Positions 49,901 through 59,162 of a DNA stretch of 64,000 nucleotides are shown here, piece after piece; position 1 is the first letter of the stretch, and each line of letters begins with the position of its first letter. The notes under the pieces were generated by a model. That model worked only from the letters and a program-made list of their open reading frames with translations, ran no database searches and was not told the origin of the DNA. Source of the DNA: Flavobacterium sp. (GTDB lineage: Bacteria > Bacteroidota > Bacteroidia > Flavobacteriales > Flavobacteriaceae); assembly GCA_024644655.1 (NCBI GenBank), contig JAHEHJ010000007.1:56503-120502 (forward strand). The letters run 5' to 3'. Position numbers and translations under genes: made by a program.

Positions 49901-51466
49901 ATGAAAATTAACTCTCCTAAACTCACATTAATTCTACTTTTTACAAGTATTTTATCATTCTCTCAATCACCCAATATAGCTTTTAGCAAGTATTTTGGAG
50001 GGAATCGTGGCGAGGCTAAATCAATTCAAAAAACAACAGACGGTGGTTATATTATAGCTGGTTTTGCAGAAAATGCACCACCTGAAACAACTAATTATCA
50101 TGGAAATTGGGATGGCTTTGTTGTTAAGTTAAATGCTGCTTTTGAATTAGAATGGGCTAATTGTTATGGCACAGCAAACGCTGAAACTATTTCTCGAATT
50201 AAACAAACTAGTGATGGTGGATTCATCTTTGTTGGTAATGCTTATGTTCATTATGCTAATTCAACAGTAGGGACCACAGAATATGATTATTGGATTGTTA
50301 AAACCGATGCTTCAGGAACCATACAATGGGAAAAAAAATATGGTGGTAGTAAAGAAGACAGAGCTTGTTCTATTGATGAAACAACTAATGGAGAATATGT
50401 AGTCTCGGGTTGGTCTGGATCAACTGATGGAGTAAATGGAACTAATTATGGCTATGTTGATTATTGGTTAGTAAAACTAGATACTAATGGAAACATAATA
50501 CTAAATAAAAAATACGGTGGTTCTGATGACGACCATGGCTATGCAGCTGTTGTAAACAATGACGGAAGCATTGTTATGGCAGGAGAATCTTTCTCAGAAA
50601 ACAACCAAGTTACTTGTACTAATCCAATCATTTGCGAATCGTCTTTTTGGGTATTTAAAACCAATACAATCGGTAATATTGTTTGGTCTAAATGTGTAGG
50701 TTCACATTATACTGGCGCAAACTATTTTAATCGTCCATATAGCATTTTAAAGACATCTGATGATGGCTATATTGTAATTGGAAGAGGATGGGATAGTTCT
50801 ATTGAAAACACCTATGGGGCATCCGATTTTTGGGCAGTAAAATATGATAGTAATGGAGACCAACAATGGAGAGGTCATTATGGCGGTTCAGGTCAAGATG
50901 AAGCCTATTCTGTAAGACAAACTACTGATGGTGGTTATGTTTTAGTTGGTTCAACCTATTCTGAAAATGGATTAGTTACAGTAAACCTAGGCAACTATAG
51001 TTATCAGAATGGTTGGATGATTAAGCTTAATGCATCTGGAGTTTTAGAATGGCAAAAATCAGCCGGTAGCAGCAGTTTTGGATATGATTTATTTAATGAT
51101 GTAGTCCAAATAAATAATAATGAATACGCTGTTGTTGGAAAAGCAGGCAATGCTAATGATGATTGCATCGGAAGTAACGGAAGAGGTTTTTGGATTACTA
51201 AAATCAACTATGAAAACTTAAGTACTCCAACTCAAACATTGGATAATTTCGAAATGTATCCAAATCCAACGAATGGAATTGTTACTTTTAAAGCGGAAGA
51301 ATCAATATCAAAAATCGTCATTACTGATAGTAGTGGTAGAAAAGTACTAGAATGTAATGCAAATGATATTGCTCAAATTGAAGTTTCTTCTCTTTCAAGT
51401 GGGGTGTATACTATAACAGCATCTAATTCCATTCATTCTACCACAAAGAAATTAATTAGAAACTAA
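49901..51466 (+). CDS. T9SS type A sorting-domain protein with beta-propeller-like repeats
   Basis: Repeated TTDGGYI...WDGFVVKLN..G; CTD MYPNPTNGIVTFKAEESISK. Confidence 0.9.
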   Translation: MKINSPKLTLILLFTSILSFSQSPNIAFSKYFGGNRGEAKSIQKTTDGGYIIAGFAENAPPETTNYHGNWDGFVVKLNAAFELEWANCYGTANAETISRIKQTSDGGFIFVGNAYVHYANSTVGTTEYDYWIVKTDASGTIQWEKKYGGSKEDRACSIDETTNGEYVVSGWSGSTDGVNGTNYGYVDYWLVKLDTNGNIILNKKYGGSDDDHGYAAVVNNDGSIVMAGESFSENNQVTCTNPIICESSFWVFKTNTIGNIVWSKCVGSHYTGANYFNRPYSILKTSDDGYIVIGRGWDSSIENTYGASDFWAVKYDSNGDQQWRGHYGGSGQDEAYSVRQTTDGGYVLVGSTYSENGLVTVNLGNYSYQNGWMIKLNASGVLEWQKSAGSSSFGYDLFNDVVQINNNEYAVVGKAGNANDDCIGSNGRGFWITKINYENLSTPTQTLDNFEMYPNPTNGIVTFKAEESISKIVITDSSGRKVLECNANDIAQIEVSSLSSGVYTITASNSIHSTTKKLIRN

Positions 51467-51489
51467 GGTACTAGTCATAATAAACATTA

Positions 51490-51524
51490 AAAAATCCCGC
51501 CTCATCAAGACGGGATTTTTTTTT
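51490..51524. terminator. Rho-independent terminator
   Basis: aaaaaatcccgcctcatcaagacgggatttttttt. Confidence 0.85.
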
Positions 51525-51538
51525 ATAGATAAGTAAAC

Positions 51539-54166
51539 TTAGTTCAAACTTGCCAAACTTTGCTCTATTGTAGCAATTTTCGCCAAGGCATCAGCTTCTT
51601 TTTTGCGTTCGTTATCAATGACTTGTGCAGGTGCTCCCGACACAAATTTCTCATTGGATAATTTTCCTTGAACACTGCGCAAAAAGCCTTGTGTATATTT
51701 CAATTCTTCTGTCAACTTAGCAATCTCAGCAACTACATCAATCGCACCTGTTACAGGTATAAAATATTCGTTCGATTTTACACGGTACGTTAAAGCACCA
51801 TCTATTTTATCCGTAGTATTTTCTAAAGATACTACGTTACCCAACTTCATGATCACCGAATCAAAATAAGTAGTCACTTTTTCATGATTTACTACTTTCA
51901 AATCAATTGCATCTTTCATCGCTATGTTTTTATCCTTGCGAATGGTTCGGATACCCGCAATTACTTCAGCAGCAAAATCAAAATCTACTATCAATTGGGC
52001 GTCAAATGCCTTCATCTCCGGATACGTAGCTACAATCAAAGCCTGCTCTGGTGTTCGCTCTGCTATATGTTGCCATATTTCCTCAGTTAAGAAAGGCATA
52101 AAAGGATGCAACAATTTCAAATTGGCCTCCAACATTTCAATAGCTTTATTGAACGTAGCACGATCAATAGGCTGTTGGTAACCTGGCTTTATCATTTCTA
52201 AGAACCACGAACAAAAATCATCCCAAACCAATTTATAAATGCTCATCAAAGCATCAGACAATCGGTATTTTTCAAAATGATCTTCTATCTCTAACAAGGT
52301 GTGTTGCAACTTAGCTTCATACCAAGCAATCGCTACAGCAGAGCTTTCAGGTTGTGCAATATCAGCTACTTCCCACCCTTTTATCAATCGGAATGCATTC
52401 CATATTTTATTCGCAAAAGCTTTACCATTGTTACACAACTCTTCATCAAACATAATGTCGTTACCCGCGGAGGCACTCAACAACAATCCTACACGAACAC
52501 CATCCGCACCAAACTTCTCAATTAACTCTAAAGGTTCAGGAGAGTTTCCTAATGATTTTGACATTTTGCGACGTTGTTTGTCTCGTACCAATCCTGTTAA
52601 ATACACATTGCTAAACGGTTTCTCTCCAGCATATTCATATCCAGCTATAATCATACGAGCTACCCAAAAGAATAAAATATCGGGACCCGTAACCAAATCA
52701 TTGGTAGGATAATAATATTTGAAATCTTCATTCTCAGGATTAGTAACGCCACCAAATACTGCCATTGGCCATAACCATGATGAAAACCAGGTATCCAAGG
52801 CATCTGCATCTTGGGTCAAATCAGCCATACTAAGCTGCGGATTATTTGTGCGTGCTTGAGCCAATATTAAGGCTTCTTCAGCCGTTTCAGCTACAACAAA
52901 ATCTTCTTTGCCATCTCCAAAATAATACGCTGGGATTTGCTGTCCCCACCACAATTGACGCGATATGTTCCAATCACGTATGTTTTCCAACCAATGACGA
53001 TACGTATTGTTGAAACGGGATGGATATAATTTAATTTCTTCGGTTTCCAAAACGGCTTTTATCGCCGGCTTCACTAAGTCTTCCATACGCAAAAACCACT
53101 GATCGGATAAACGAGGCTCTATCACAGCTTTGGTTCGCTCTGATGTTCCTACTTTATTCAAATGATTCTCTACTTTTTCCAAAGCATTCAAATCGTCCAA
53201 TTCTTTAGCTATTGCTTCACGAACCACAAAACGATCTTGTCCTTGGTAATGCAATCCAAAACTATTTAAAGTGGCATCTTCATTAAAAATGTCAATAATT
53301 TCAAGATTATGCTTCTCTCCTAATGCTTTATCATTCACATCATGTGCAGGGGTTACTTTTAAACAACCTGTCCCAAATTCCATATCCACATAGGTGTCAA
53401 AAATAATAGGAATAAAACGGTTGCAAATCGGCACAATCGCTTGCTTGCCTTTCAAATGGCTATAGCGCTCATCATCGGGATGGATACAAATAGCCGTATC
53501 TCCCAAAATAGTCTCCGGGCGGGTAGTCGCAATGGTAACAAACTCATTACTTCCCACAATTTGATACTTCAAATGATACAACTTGCCTTGACGCTCTTCA
53601 TAAATTACTTCTTCATCAGACAAAGTTGTTTTTGCTTCTGGATCCCAGTTAACCATACGGTATCCTCTATAAATTTGCCCTTTATTGTATAAATCAACAA
53701 AGGATTTAATTACCGAAGCGGTCATATCATCGTCCATAGTAAACTTAGTTCGATCCCAATCACAAGAACAACCCAATTGCTTCAACTGTTCCAAGATGGT
53801 ACCACCATATTTGTCAGTCCAATCCCAAGCGTGTTTCAAAAACTCTTCACGAGTCAAATCATTTTTATTGATACCCTCGCTTTTTAACTTCGCCACTACT
53901 TTGGCTTCTGTAGCAATAGAGGCATGATCCGTTCCAGGAACCCAACAAGCGTTAAATCCTTTCAAACGAGCACGACGAATCAATACATCTTGTATGGTAT
54001 TGTTCAACATATGACCCATATGCAAGACTCCCGTTACGTTAGGTGGTGGTATGGTAATGGTATAAGGGGTTCTGTGGTCAGGCTTAGAATGAAAATACTT
54101 GTTTTTCATCCAGTAGTCATACCACTTTTTTTCTACTTCTTTGGCGTTAAATTGTGCTGGTATCAT
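51539..54166 (-). CDS. valS: Valyl-tRNA synthetase
   Basis: PPPNVTGVLHMGHML (HIGH), RRKMSKSLGNSPEP (KMSKS), VPGTDHASIATE. Confidence 0.98.
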   Translation of the reverse strand: MIPAQFNAKEVEKKWYDYWMKNKYFHSKPDHRTPYTITIPPPNVTGVLHMGHMLNNTIQDVLIRRARLKGFNACWVPGTDHASIATEAKVVAKLKSEGINKNDLTREEFLKHAWDWTDKYGGTILEQLKQLGCSCDWDRTKFTMDDDMTASVIKSFVDLYNKGQIYRGYRMVNWDPEAKTTLSDEEVIYEERQGKLYHLKYQIVGSNEFVTIATTRPETILGDTAICIHPDDERYSHLKGKQAIVPICNRFIPIIFDTYVDMEFGTGCLKVTPAHDVNDKALGEKHNLEIIDIFNEDATLNSFGLHYQGQDRFVVREAIAKELDDLNALEKVENHLNKVGTSERTKAVIEPRLSDQWFLRMEDLVKPAIKAVLETEEIKLYPSRFNNTYRHWLENIRDWNISRQLWWGQQIPAYYFGDGKEDFVVAETAEEALILAQARTNNPQLSMADLTQDADALDTWFSSWLWPMAVFGGVTNPENEDFKYYYPTNDLVTGPDILFFWVARMIIAGYEYAGEKPFSNVYLTGLVRDKQRRKMSKSLGNSPEPLELIEKFGADGVRVGLLLSASAGNDIMFDEELCNNGKAFANKIWNAFRLIKGWEVADIAQPESSAVAIAWYEAKLQHTLLEIEDHFEKYRLSDALMSIYKLVWDDFCSWFLEMIKPGYQQPIDRATFNKAIEMLEANLKLLHPFMPFLTEEIWQHIAERTPEQALIVATYPEMKAFDAQLIVDFDFAAEVIAGIRTIRKDKNIAMKDAIDLKVVNHEKVTTYFDSVIMKLGNVVSLENTTDKIDGALTYRVKSNEYFIPVTGAIDVVAEIAKLTEELKYTQGFLRSVQGKLSNEKFVSGAPAQVIDNERKKEADALAKIATIEQSLASLN

Positions 54167-54221
54167 GTATAAGGTGATTTAAAATTAAGCGACCAAACCC
54201 TTCGGTTAAGTCAAATGGATT

Positions 54222-54314
54222 ACAAAAAATAAAAAGGATTCCTAACTTGTCCCCTATGGCAGAAATCTACCGTGTAGAACGACAGACGGAATAAGGATTA
54301 CGGACACCATCCAT
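54222..54314 (-). promoter_or_regulatory. Candidate attenuator/leader-peptide region in the valS 5' UTR
   Basis: Mini-ORF 54310..54254 (-): MVSVILIPSVVLHGRFLP; imperfect hairpin 54281-84/54248-51 plus 54288-92/54238-42; U5-A-U6 tract. Confidence 0.4.
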
Positions 54315-54399
54315 AGACTCGCTCCCGATAATCAAGTACGGGTACAAGTGCGTTAAATAGGGTAATTTTGTTTTGGTACACTTTTTGTAATTTTAAATG

Positions 54400-54407
54400 C
54401 AAAAGTA
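54400..54407 (-). promoter_or_regulatory. -7 promoter box (TACTTTTG, minus strand) upstream of valS
   Basis: TAnnTTTG match; predicts a ~225-nt leader. Confidence 0.5.
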
Positions 54408-54500
54408 ATTAATAACTACTTTAGAAAAAATTAAGAATTAAATTTTTGTGTATTAATTTAAACAAACTATTTTTACGAACCATTGTTAACCCATTGTACT

Positions 54501-54935
54501 ATGAAACAGATATTACTTATAGCAGCCTTTTTAGTCAACGCCCTTGCTACAGGACAAACCGGAGCTAAAATTGAATTCAAGGATAAAGACAACACCATTG
54601 ACTACGGTACGGTGAATAAAGAAGACGACAATGGTATACGCGTATTCGAGTTTACCAACACGGGAGACGCACCTTTAATCATTACCAATGTTCAATCAAG
54701 CTGTGGATGTACAGTACCTTCAAAACCTACAGAACCAATCGCACCAGGTATGACTGGAAAAATAGAAGTAAAATACAACATGCACACAGGCCCCATACGC
54801 AAAACCATTACCGTAGAAAGTAATGCGGTCAATGTTGAAGAAGGTCGTGTAGCCCTAAAAATAAAAGGAGAAGTAATCGAAAAGCCGGTGGTAAACCTCC
54901 TCGAGAAAAAGACGAAAAGTCCAATGATGCAATAA
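54501..54935 (+). CDS. DUF1573 domain protein
   Basis: EFTNTGDAPLIITNVQSSCGCTVPSKPTEPIAPG; start moved from 54483 (TTG) to ATG 54501. Confidence 0.92.
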   Translation: MKQILLIAAFLVNALATGQTGAKIEFKDKDNTIDYGTVNKEDDNGIRVFEFTNTGDAPLIITNVQSSCGCTVPSKPTEPIAPGMTGKIEVKYNMHTGPIRKTITVESNAVNVEEGRVALKIKGEVIEKPVVNLLEKKTKSPMMQ

Positions 54936-54966
54936 AAAACGCCCCAGCAATTGGGGCGTTTTTTTT
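54933..54966. terminator. Bidirectional terminator
   Basis: aaaaaacgccccagcaattggggcgttttttt. Confidence 0.85.
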
Positions 54967-56293
54967 ATAAGATACTTTTTAAAACAATAGTAACAACAAA
55001 CGAACGACCTTGTCGTTCCAATTCCAATTCAATTTTTTTGCCTTCTTCAGAACGCAATGCATCGTTTATCTTTTCAATCGTTAAATCCCGTGCCATACGT
55101 CCATTAATCCGCAACAAACGATCGCCTTGCTTTACACCAACTTGTTCCGCTTGGGAACCCAACCTTACATTCGCAATGGTAAAAACAGGCTTTAACTCAA
55201 ACCGAATTTTGACATTTCGCTCCTGGGTTTCTTCCCGATCTTGGGTATATATTTTAATTCCGTCTGAGGCCGAATCATAGAGCGGAGTAGTCCATTCCAT
55301 TCCTCCATGCTCAATTTCTATACCACTCATATTGAATCGAAAAGGTTCTGTAACTTTATCATTAGGTTTAGTATATAAACTACCATGCCTATAATCAAAT
55401 ACAACATCAAATCGAGAAAGCACTTCTCCTCCTATTGAGCCCACTCGTTCGGTCACAAAATGAACGCCTGCAAAAGCCGTAGAATCGGGCATCGTAACTA
55501 TTGGATATTCCAATTGGGTACCTCCAAATTGAAAGCGATCAATTCTACCCCGCAAACCATAAATAGCACCGCTAAATCCTCTCCCCAAATAATCGGGCAA
55601 ATTGGGTTCTGGGACTTGCAAATGCCGAGTCTTATTTTTAAATATCCACAACGCATCACTATTACCCGTATCAATCAATACACGAGACGGTATTTCTCGT
55701 CCCTTCTGTACTACCAAACTTGTATAATAGGGCTTCTGATCCAATATAGTAATAGTCTCTTGTGTGAAATGACGCTTCAAGCGTTTCGTTAATACCTTGG
55801 CTCCAGAATCATACACCACTACCCGCTTGCGTGTATAATCTATTTCAATCGGATGATTTTTAAAGAAATGATACCCTATTATCCCATTAACAGGGATTCC
55901 AACTTGTGAAGAAAAATTAAACTCTTGGTCCAATACCACATAGATGTCATGGTCCATATCTTTATAGCCATTGGCATTCAAAATATTCTTAGAGGTCTTA
56001 TACCCCTCAACAGCTTCATTACTACCCAAGCCTTTGAGTTTAAGCTTTTCGACATGATAAAAGGGAATTTGCTCTTGGTCTTCTAAACTAAAAAGTAAAG
56101 TCTCCTCTACTCCCGTATCCAACAAAAAAGTCAACGTAACTCCATTGACTGTAATGGGAATAAATACTAAATTATTGATCATCTGAAACGGGATGACCAC
56201 TTTTGATTTACCAGCGGGTAAGTGAAATTCCGATTGGCCCCACAGTACTAACGAGGAACTCAACCAAAGAAATACCACTAACAGGCTACGCAT
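54965..56293 (-). CDS. Retropepsin-like aspartyl protease with PDZ domain
   Basis: LTFLLDTGVEETLL and SRVLIDTGNSDALW (two DTG), C-terminal PDZ (QAEQVGVKQGDRLLRINGR). Confidence 0.9.
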   Translation of the reverse strand: MRSLLVVFLWLSSSLVLWGQSEFHLPAGKSKVVIPFQMINNLVFIPITVNGVTLTFLLDTGVEETLLFSLEDQEQIPFYHVEKLKLKGLGSNEAVEGYKTSKNILNANGYKDMDHDIYVVLDQEFNFSSQVGIPVNGIIGYHFFKNHPIEIDYTRKRVVVYDSGAKVLTKRLKRHFTQETITILDQKPYYTSLVVQKGREIPSRVLIDTGNSDALWIFKNKTRHLQVPEPNLPDYLGRGFSGAIYGLRGRIDRFQFGGTQLEYPIVTMPDSTAFAGVHFVTERVGSIGGEVLSRFDVVFDYRHGSLYTKPNDKVTEPFRFNMSGIEIEHGGMEWTTPLYDSASDGIKIYTQDREETQERNVKIRFELKPVFTIANVRLGSQAEQVGVKQGDRLLRINGRMARDLTIEKINDALRSEEGKKIELELERQGRSFVVTIVLKSIL

Positions 56294-56422
56294 AAACTTC
56301 TATTTTTTATAAATTTAATAAAAAAGAGGATGTAAAAATACATTTCTACTATTTATAAAGTCATCAAAGGAATTGTGTACCAATTAAAAATATCGCAAAT
56401 TTGCAACTCAAAAATCAATATC

Positions 56423-57616
56423 ATGCCAAAAATATCTTTGAAAGGCCAACAAATGCCTGAATCACCTATCCGAAAATTGGTGCCTTACGCCGAAATCGCT
56501 AAAAAGAAAGGCAACAAAGTATACCACTTAAACATTGGACAACCCGATATAAAAACACCAGAGGTAGCGTTAAACGCGGTTAAAACAGCCAATATTACTG
56601 TGTTAGAATACAGCCATTCTGCTGGTTTTGAAAGCTACAGAACCAAACTTTCTGCCTACTATAAAAACCACGGCTTGCCTATTGACACTGCCGATATTAT
56701 CATTACAACAGGAGGCTCGGAAGCCTTGCTTTTTGCTATGGGAAGTACCATGGATGCTGGTGACGAAATCATTATACCTGAACCTTTCTATGCCAATTAT
56801 AACGGATTCTCTACAGCCTCAGGCGTAACAGTTGTTCCTGTTATATCAACAATTGACGAAGGTTTTGCTTTACCTCCTATTGCTGCCTTTGAACAATTAA
56901 TCACTCCAAGAACTAAAGCCATCCTAATATGTAATCCAGGAAACCCAACCGGTTACTTGTATTCCAAAGAAGAAATTATGCAATTGGCTGAAATCGTAAA
57001 AAAACACGACTTATTCCTTATAGCCGACGAAGTATACCGCGAATTCATTTATGACGGTGAAGAACATTTCTCAGTAATGAATGTACCCGGTCTAGAAGAA
57101 CATGCCATTATGATTGATTCGGTTTCCAAACGCTATAGTATGTGTGGCGCTAGAATTGGATGTATTGTGTCTAAAAACAAAGCATTGATGGCTACTGCAA
57201 TGAAGTTTGCTCAAGCACGATTAAGCCCTCCAACCTATGCCCAAATCGCTAGTGAAGCAGCTCTAGAAACACCTCAAAGTTATTTTGATGACGTGATTTC
57301 AGAATATAAAGACCGTCGTGATACCTTAATTGCCGAATTACAAAAAATCGATGGAGTAAAAGTAGCTACTCCTAAAGGTGCTTTCTATTGTATCGCTCAA
57401 TTACCAGTTGCCAATGCGGATCACTTCGCACAATGGCTCCTAGAATCCTACGATGACAATAAAGAAACGGTAATGGTAGCGCCCGCCGCAGGCTTCTACT
57501 CTACACCCAATGTAGGCCTCAACGAAGTCCGTATTGCCTACGTGCTCAAGAAAGATGATTTGGTTCGCTCTGTAGCCATACTCAAAAAAGCATTGGTAGC
57601 ATACAACGCTTTATAA
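56423..57616 (+). CDS. Class I/II PLP-dependent aminotransferase
   Basis: NPGNPTGYLYS, LIADEVYREFIYDG, SVSKRYSMCGARIG; start moved to ATG 56423. Confidence 0.95.
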   Translation: MPKISLKGQQMPESPIRKLVPYAEIAKKKGNKVYHLNIGQPDIKTPEVALNAVKTANITVLEYSHSAGFESYRTKLSAYYKNHGLPIDTADIIITTGGSEALLFAMGSTMDAGDEIIIPEPFYANYNGFSTASGVTVVPVISTIDEGFALPPIAAFEQLITPRTKAILICNPGNPTGYLYSKEEIMQLAEIVKKHDLFLIADEVYREFIYDGEEHFSVMNVPGLEEHAIMIDSVSKRYSMCGARIGCIVSKNKALMATAMKFAQARLSPPTYAQIASEAALETPQSYFDDVISEYKDRRDTLIAELQKIDGVKVATPKGAFYCIAQLPVANADHFAQWLLESYDDNKETVMVAPAAGFYSTPNVGLNEVRIAYVLKKDDLVRSVAILKKALVAYNAL

Positions 57617-57623
57617 TAATAAA

Positions 57624-57649
57624 CAACGCCTCACTAGTGAGGCGTTTTT
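57624..57649. terminator. Rho-independent terminator
   Basis: aacgcctcactagtgaggcgttttt. Confidence 0.85.
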
Positions 57650-57664
57650 ATTTAGGTTTATATG

Positions 57665-58111
57665 CTACACCCACTTACTATCTCGAGTTGTAGCATCCAA
57701 GATGTCAACATCCAAAGCCAAACGAAAATGTTCGGCCACACGAAAAGCGTCTTCCAACTCTTCCGTCTGATAAAAAGTAATGTATTTATTTCCTGAATAA
57801 AACAAATTCAATTGAATCACATCGTTTTTAAAGGTTCCTATTGTGGCCCCATAAGAATTCACCGATACAGCTTCTTTAGTTTTAAAAACAGACACATACT
57901 CAAATTTTGGAATAGGCTTCCAACGTCCCCAACGCATTCCCAATATCGAGGTAATCAATCGATAGGTTTTGTCCTCCAAATGAATCTCTGCTCCAGAAGT
58001 AGCTGCAAAATTAATTCCCAACGCTATAAACACAACACCAAGCAGTAAACTATTGTACATGAGTATTTTAACCCCAGCAACCAAAAGTACTACTGCCAAT
58101 ACTTTTTTCAT
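57665..58111 (-). CDS. Hypothetical membrane protein
   Basis: MKKVLAVVLLVAGVKILMYNSLLLGVVFIALGINF. Confidence 0.75.
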   Translation of the reverse strand: MKKVLAVVLLVAGVKILMYNSLLLGVVFIALGINFAATSGAEIHLEDKTYRLITSILGMRWGRWKPIPKFEYVSVFKTKEAVSVNSYGATIGTFKNDVIQLNLFYSGNKYITFYQTEELEDAFRVAEHFRLALDVDILDATTRDSKWV

Positions 58112-58178
58112 AAACAATACGGTCCTAACATAAACTATTGTCATGGTACTATAATGGTAGTGTTATAAGGTAAAATCA

Positions 58179-58724
58179 CTAAAGTGCCGTTTTTAACGAA
58201 CGTAATAAATGATGAAGTTTAGCATACTCACCCGATTGGCCAAACAAACTAGCATCATATCGGGCCCCCACTATAGCCGATCGCCCACAATCAAAATCGA
58301 GTTTGGCTACTCCTATTACTTTGTCTTTCTTTCTAAAAATTAAAACATCGCGGTAAATAGGTTCACAGGAAGGATACGAAGGGTTCTCTACCGTTTGTTT
58401 GACAAACAATCGCCCCAATTCTTTATACATTTTAGGATCCAAACGCACTTTGTCAAAAGCCAATATCTCCATATTATTGATAAATAAAGTATCAATAGTA
58501 CTCACTGGTATGCGTTGTTGCAAGATTTGCATCAAGGCCAATTCTTTATTAGTCTTATCGGCTTTCATAGCAATGGAATCCACTGCCTGTTGCTTGATAT
58601 CCAAATGGTAGTAATCTACTGCATCATAAACGAAAAATGGCATCTCTTGGGCCACTACAGCTTCTTTCTTTTGCTGACAGGCCACAAAAGCCATACAAAT
58701 CCCTAACAATAGTATCTTTTTCAT
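58179..58724 (-). CDS. Hypothetical lipoprotein
   Basis: MKKILLLGICMAFVACQQKK. Confidence 0.8.
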   Translation of the reverse strand: MKKILLLGICMAFVACQQKKEAVVAQEMPFFVYDAVDYYHLDIKQQAVDSIAMKADKTNKELALMQILQQRIPVSTIDTLFINNMEILAFDKVRLDPKMYKELGRLFVKQTVENPSYPSCEPIYRDVLIFRKKDKVIGVAKLDFDCGRSAIVGARYDASLFGQSGEYAKLHHLLRSLKTAL

Positions 58725-58809
58725 GAGTAGTATATTGGTTAATCAAATATAAGTAGAATTTTATAATTTCACGGTAATCAGTGCTATTCAAATGACGAAC
58801 TAGCAGCTC

Positions 58810-59088
58810 CTAGTGGTGGGAATACCTGCCAGGATGCCGATACCGATAACTCTTACTAGCGTTTCTTTGACGTAAAGCATGTGGGCTTGTACTAACAGTT
58901 TTTCGAATATGACCCCGAACCATATGCCCAGTACGGGTATGATGGGCAGGGACATAAGACCCCACACTATCTGAATTTTTACCTATAAAAATAAAAAAAA
59001 CAATAAACAACCCCATCATAACATAGGCAATACCATTATCATCCCGTTTCCGAGAAGGCATTGAAGAAGGCTGTTTTGTAGGTTCCAT
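58810..59088 (-). CDS. Small single-TM protein with basic His/Arg-rich C-terminus
   Basis: GIAYVMMGLFIVFFIFIG...HHTRTGHMVRGHIRKTV...YRYRHPGRYSHH. Confidence 0.5.
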   Translation of the reverse strand: MEPTKQPSSMPSRKRDDNGIAYVMMGLFIVFFIFIGKNSDSVGSYVPAHHTRTGHMVRGHIRKTVSTSPHALRQRNASKSYRYRHPGRYSHH

Positions 59089-59162
59089 AGTAATTTATTA
59101 TATATACTTTGATAAATTTCATTAGTATAGCTTATGCATTGTATTTAGACTCTACATTTACT

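Noticed and set aside
54166-54400. T-box riboswitch upstream of valS
   Set aside because: No AGGGTGGNACCGCG-like T-box sequence or specifier loop was found; T-boxes are not typical of Bacteroidota.
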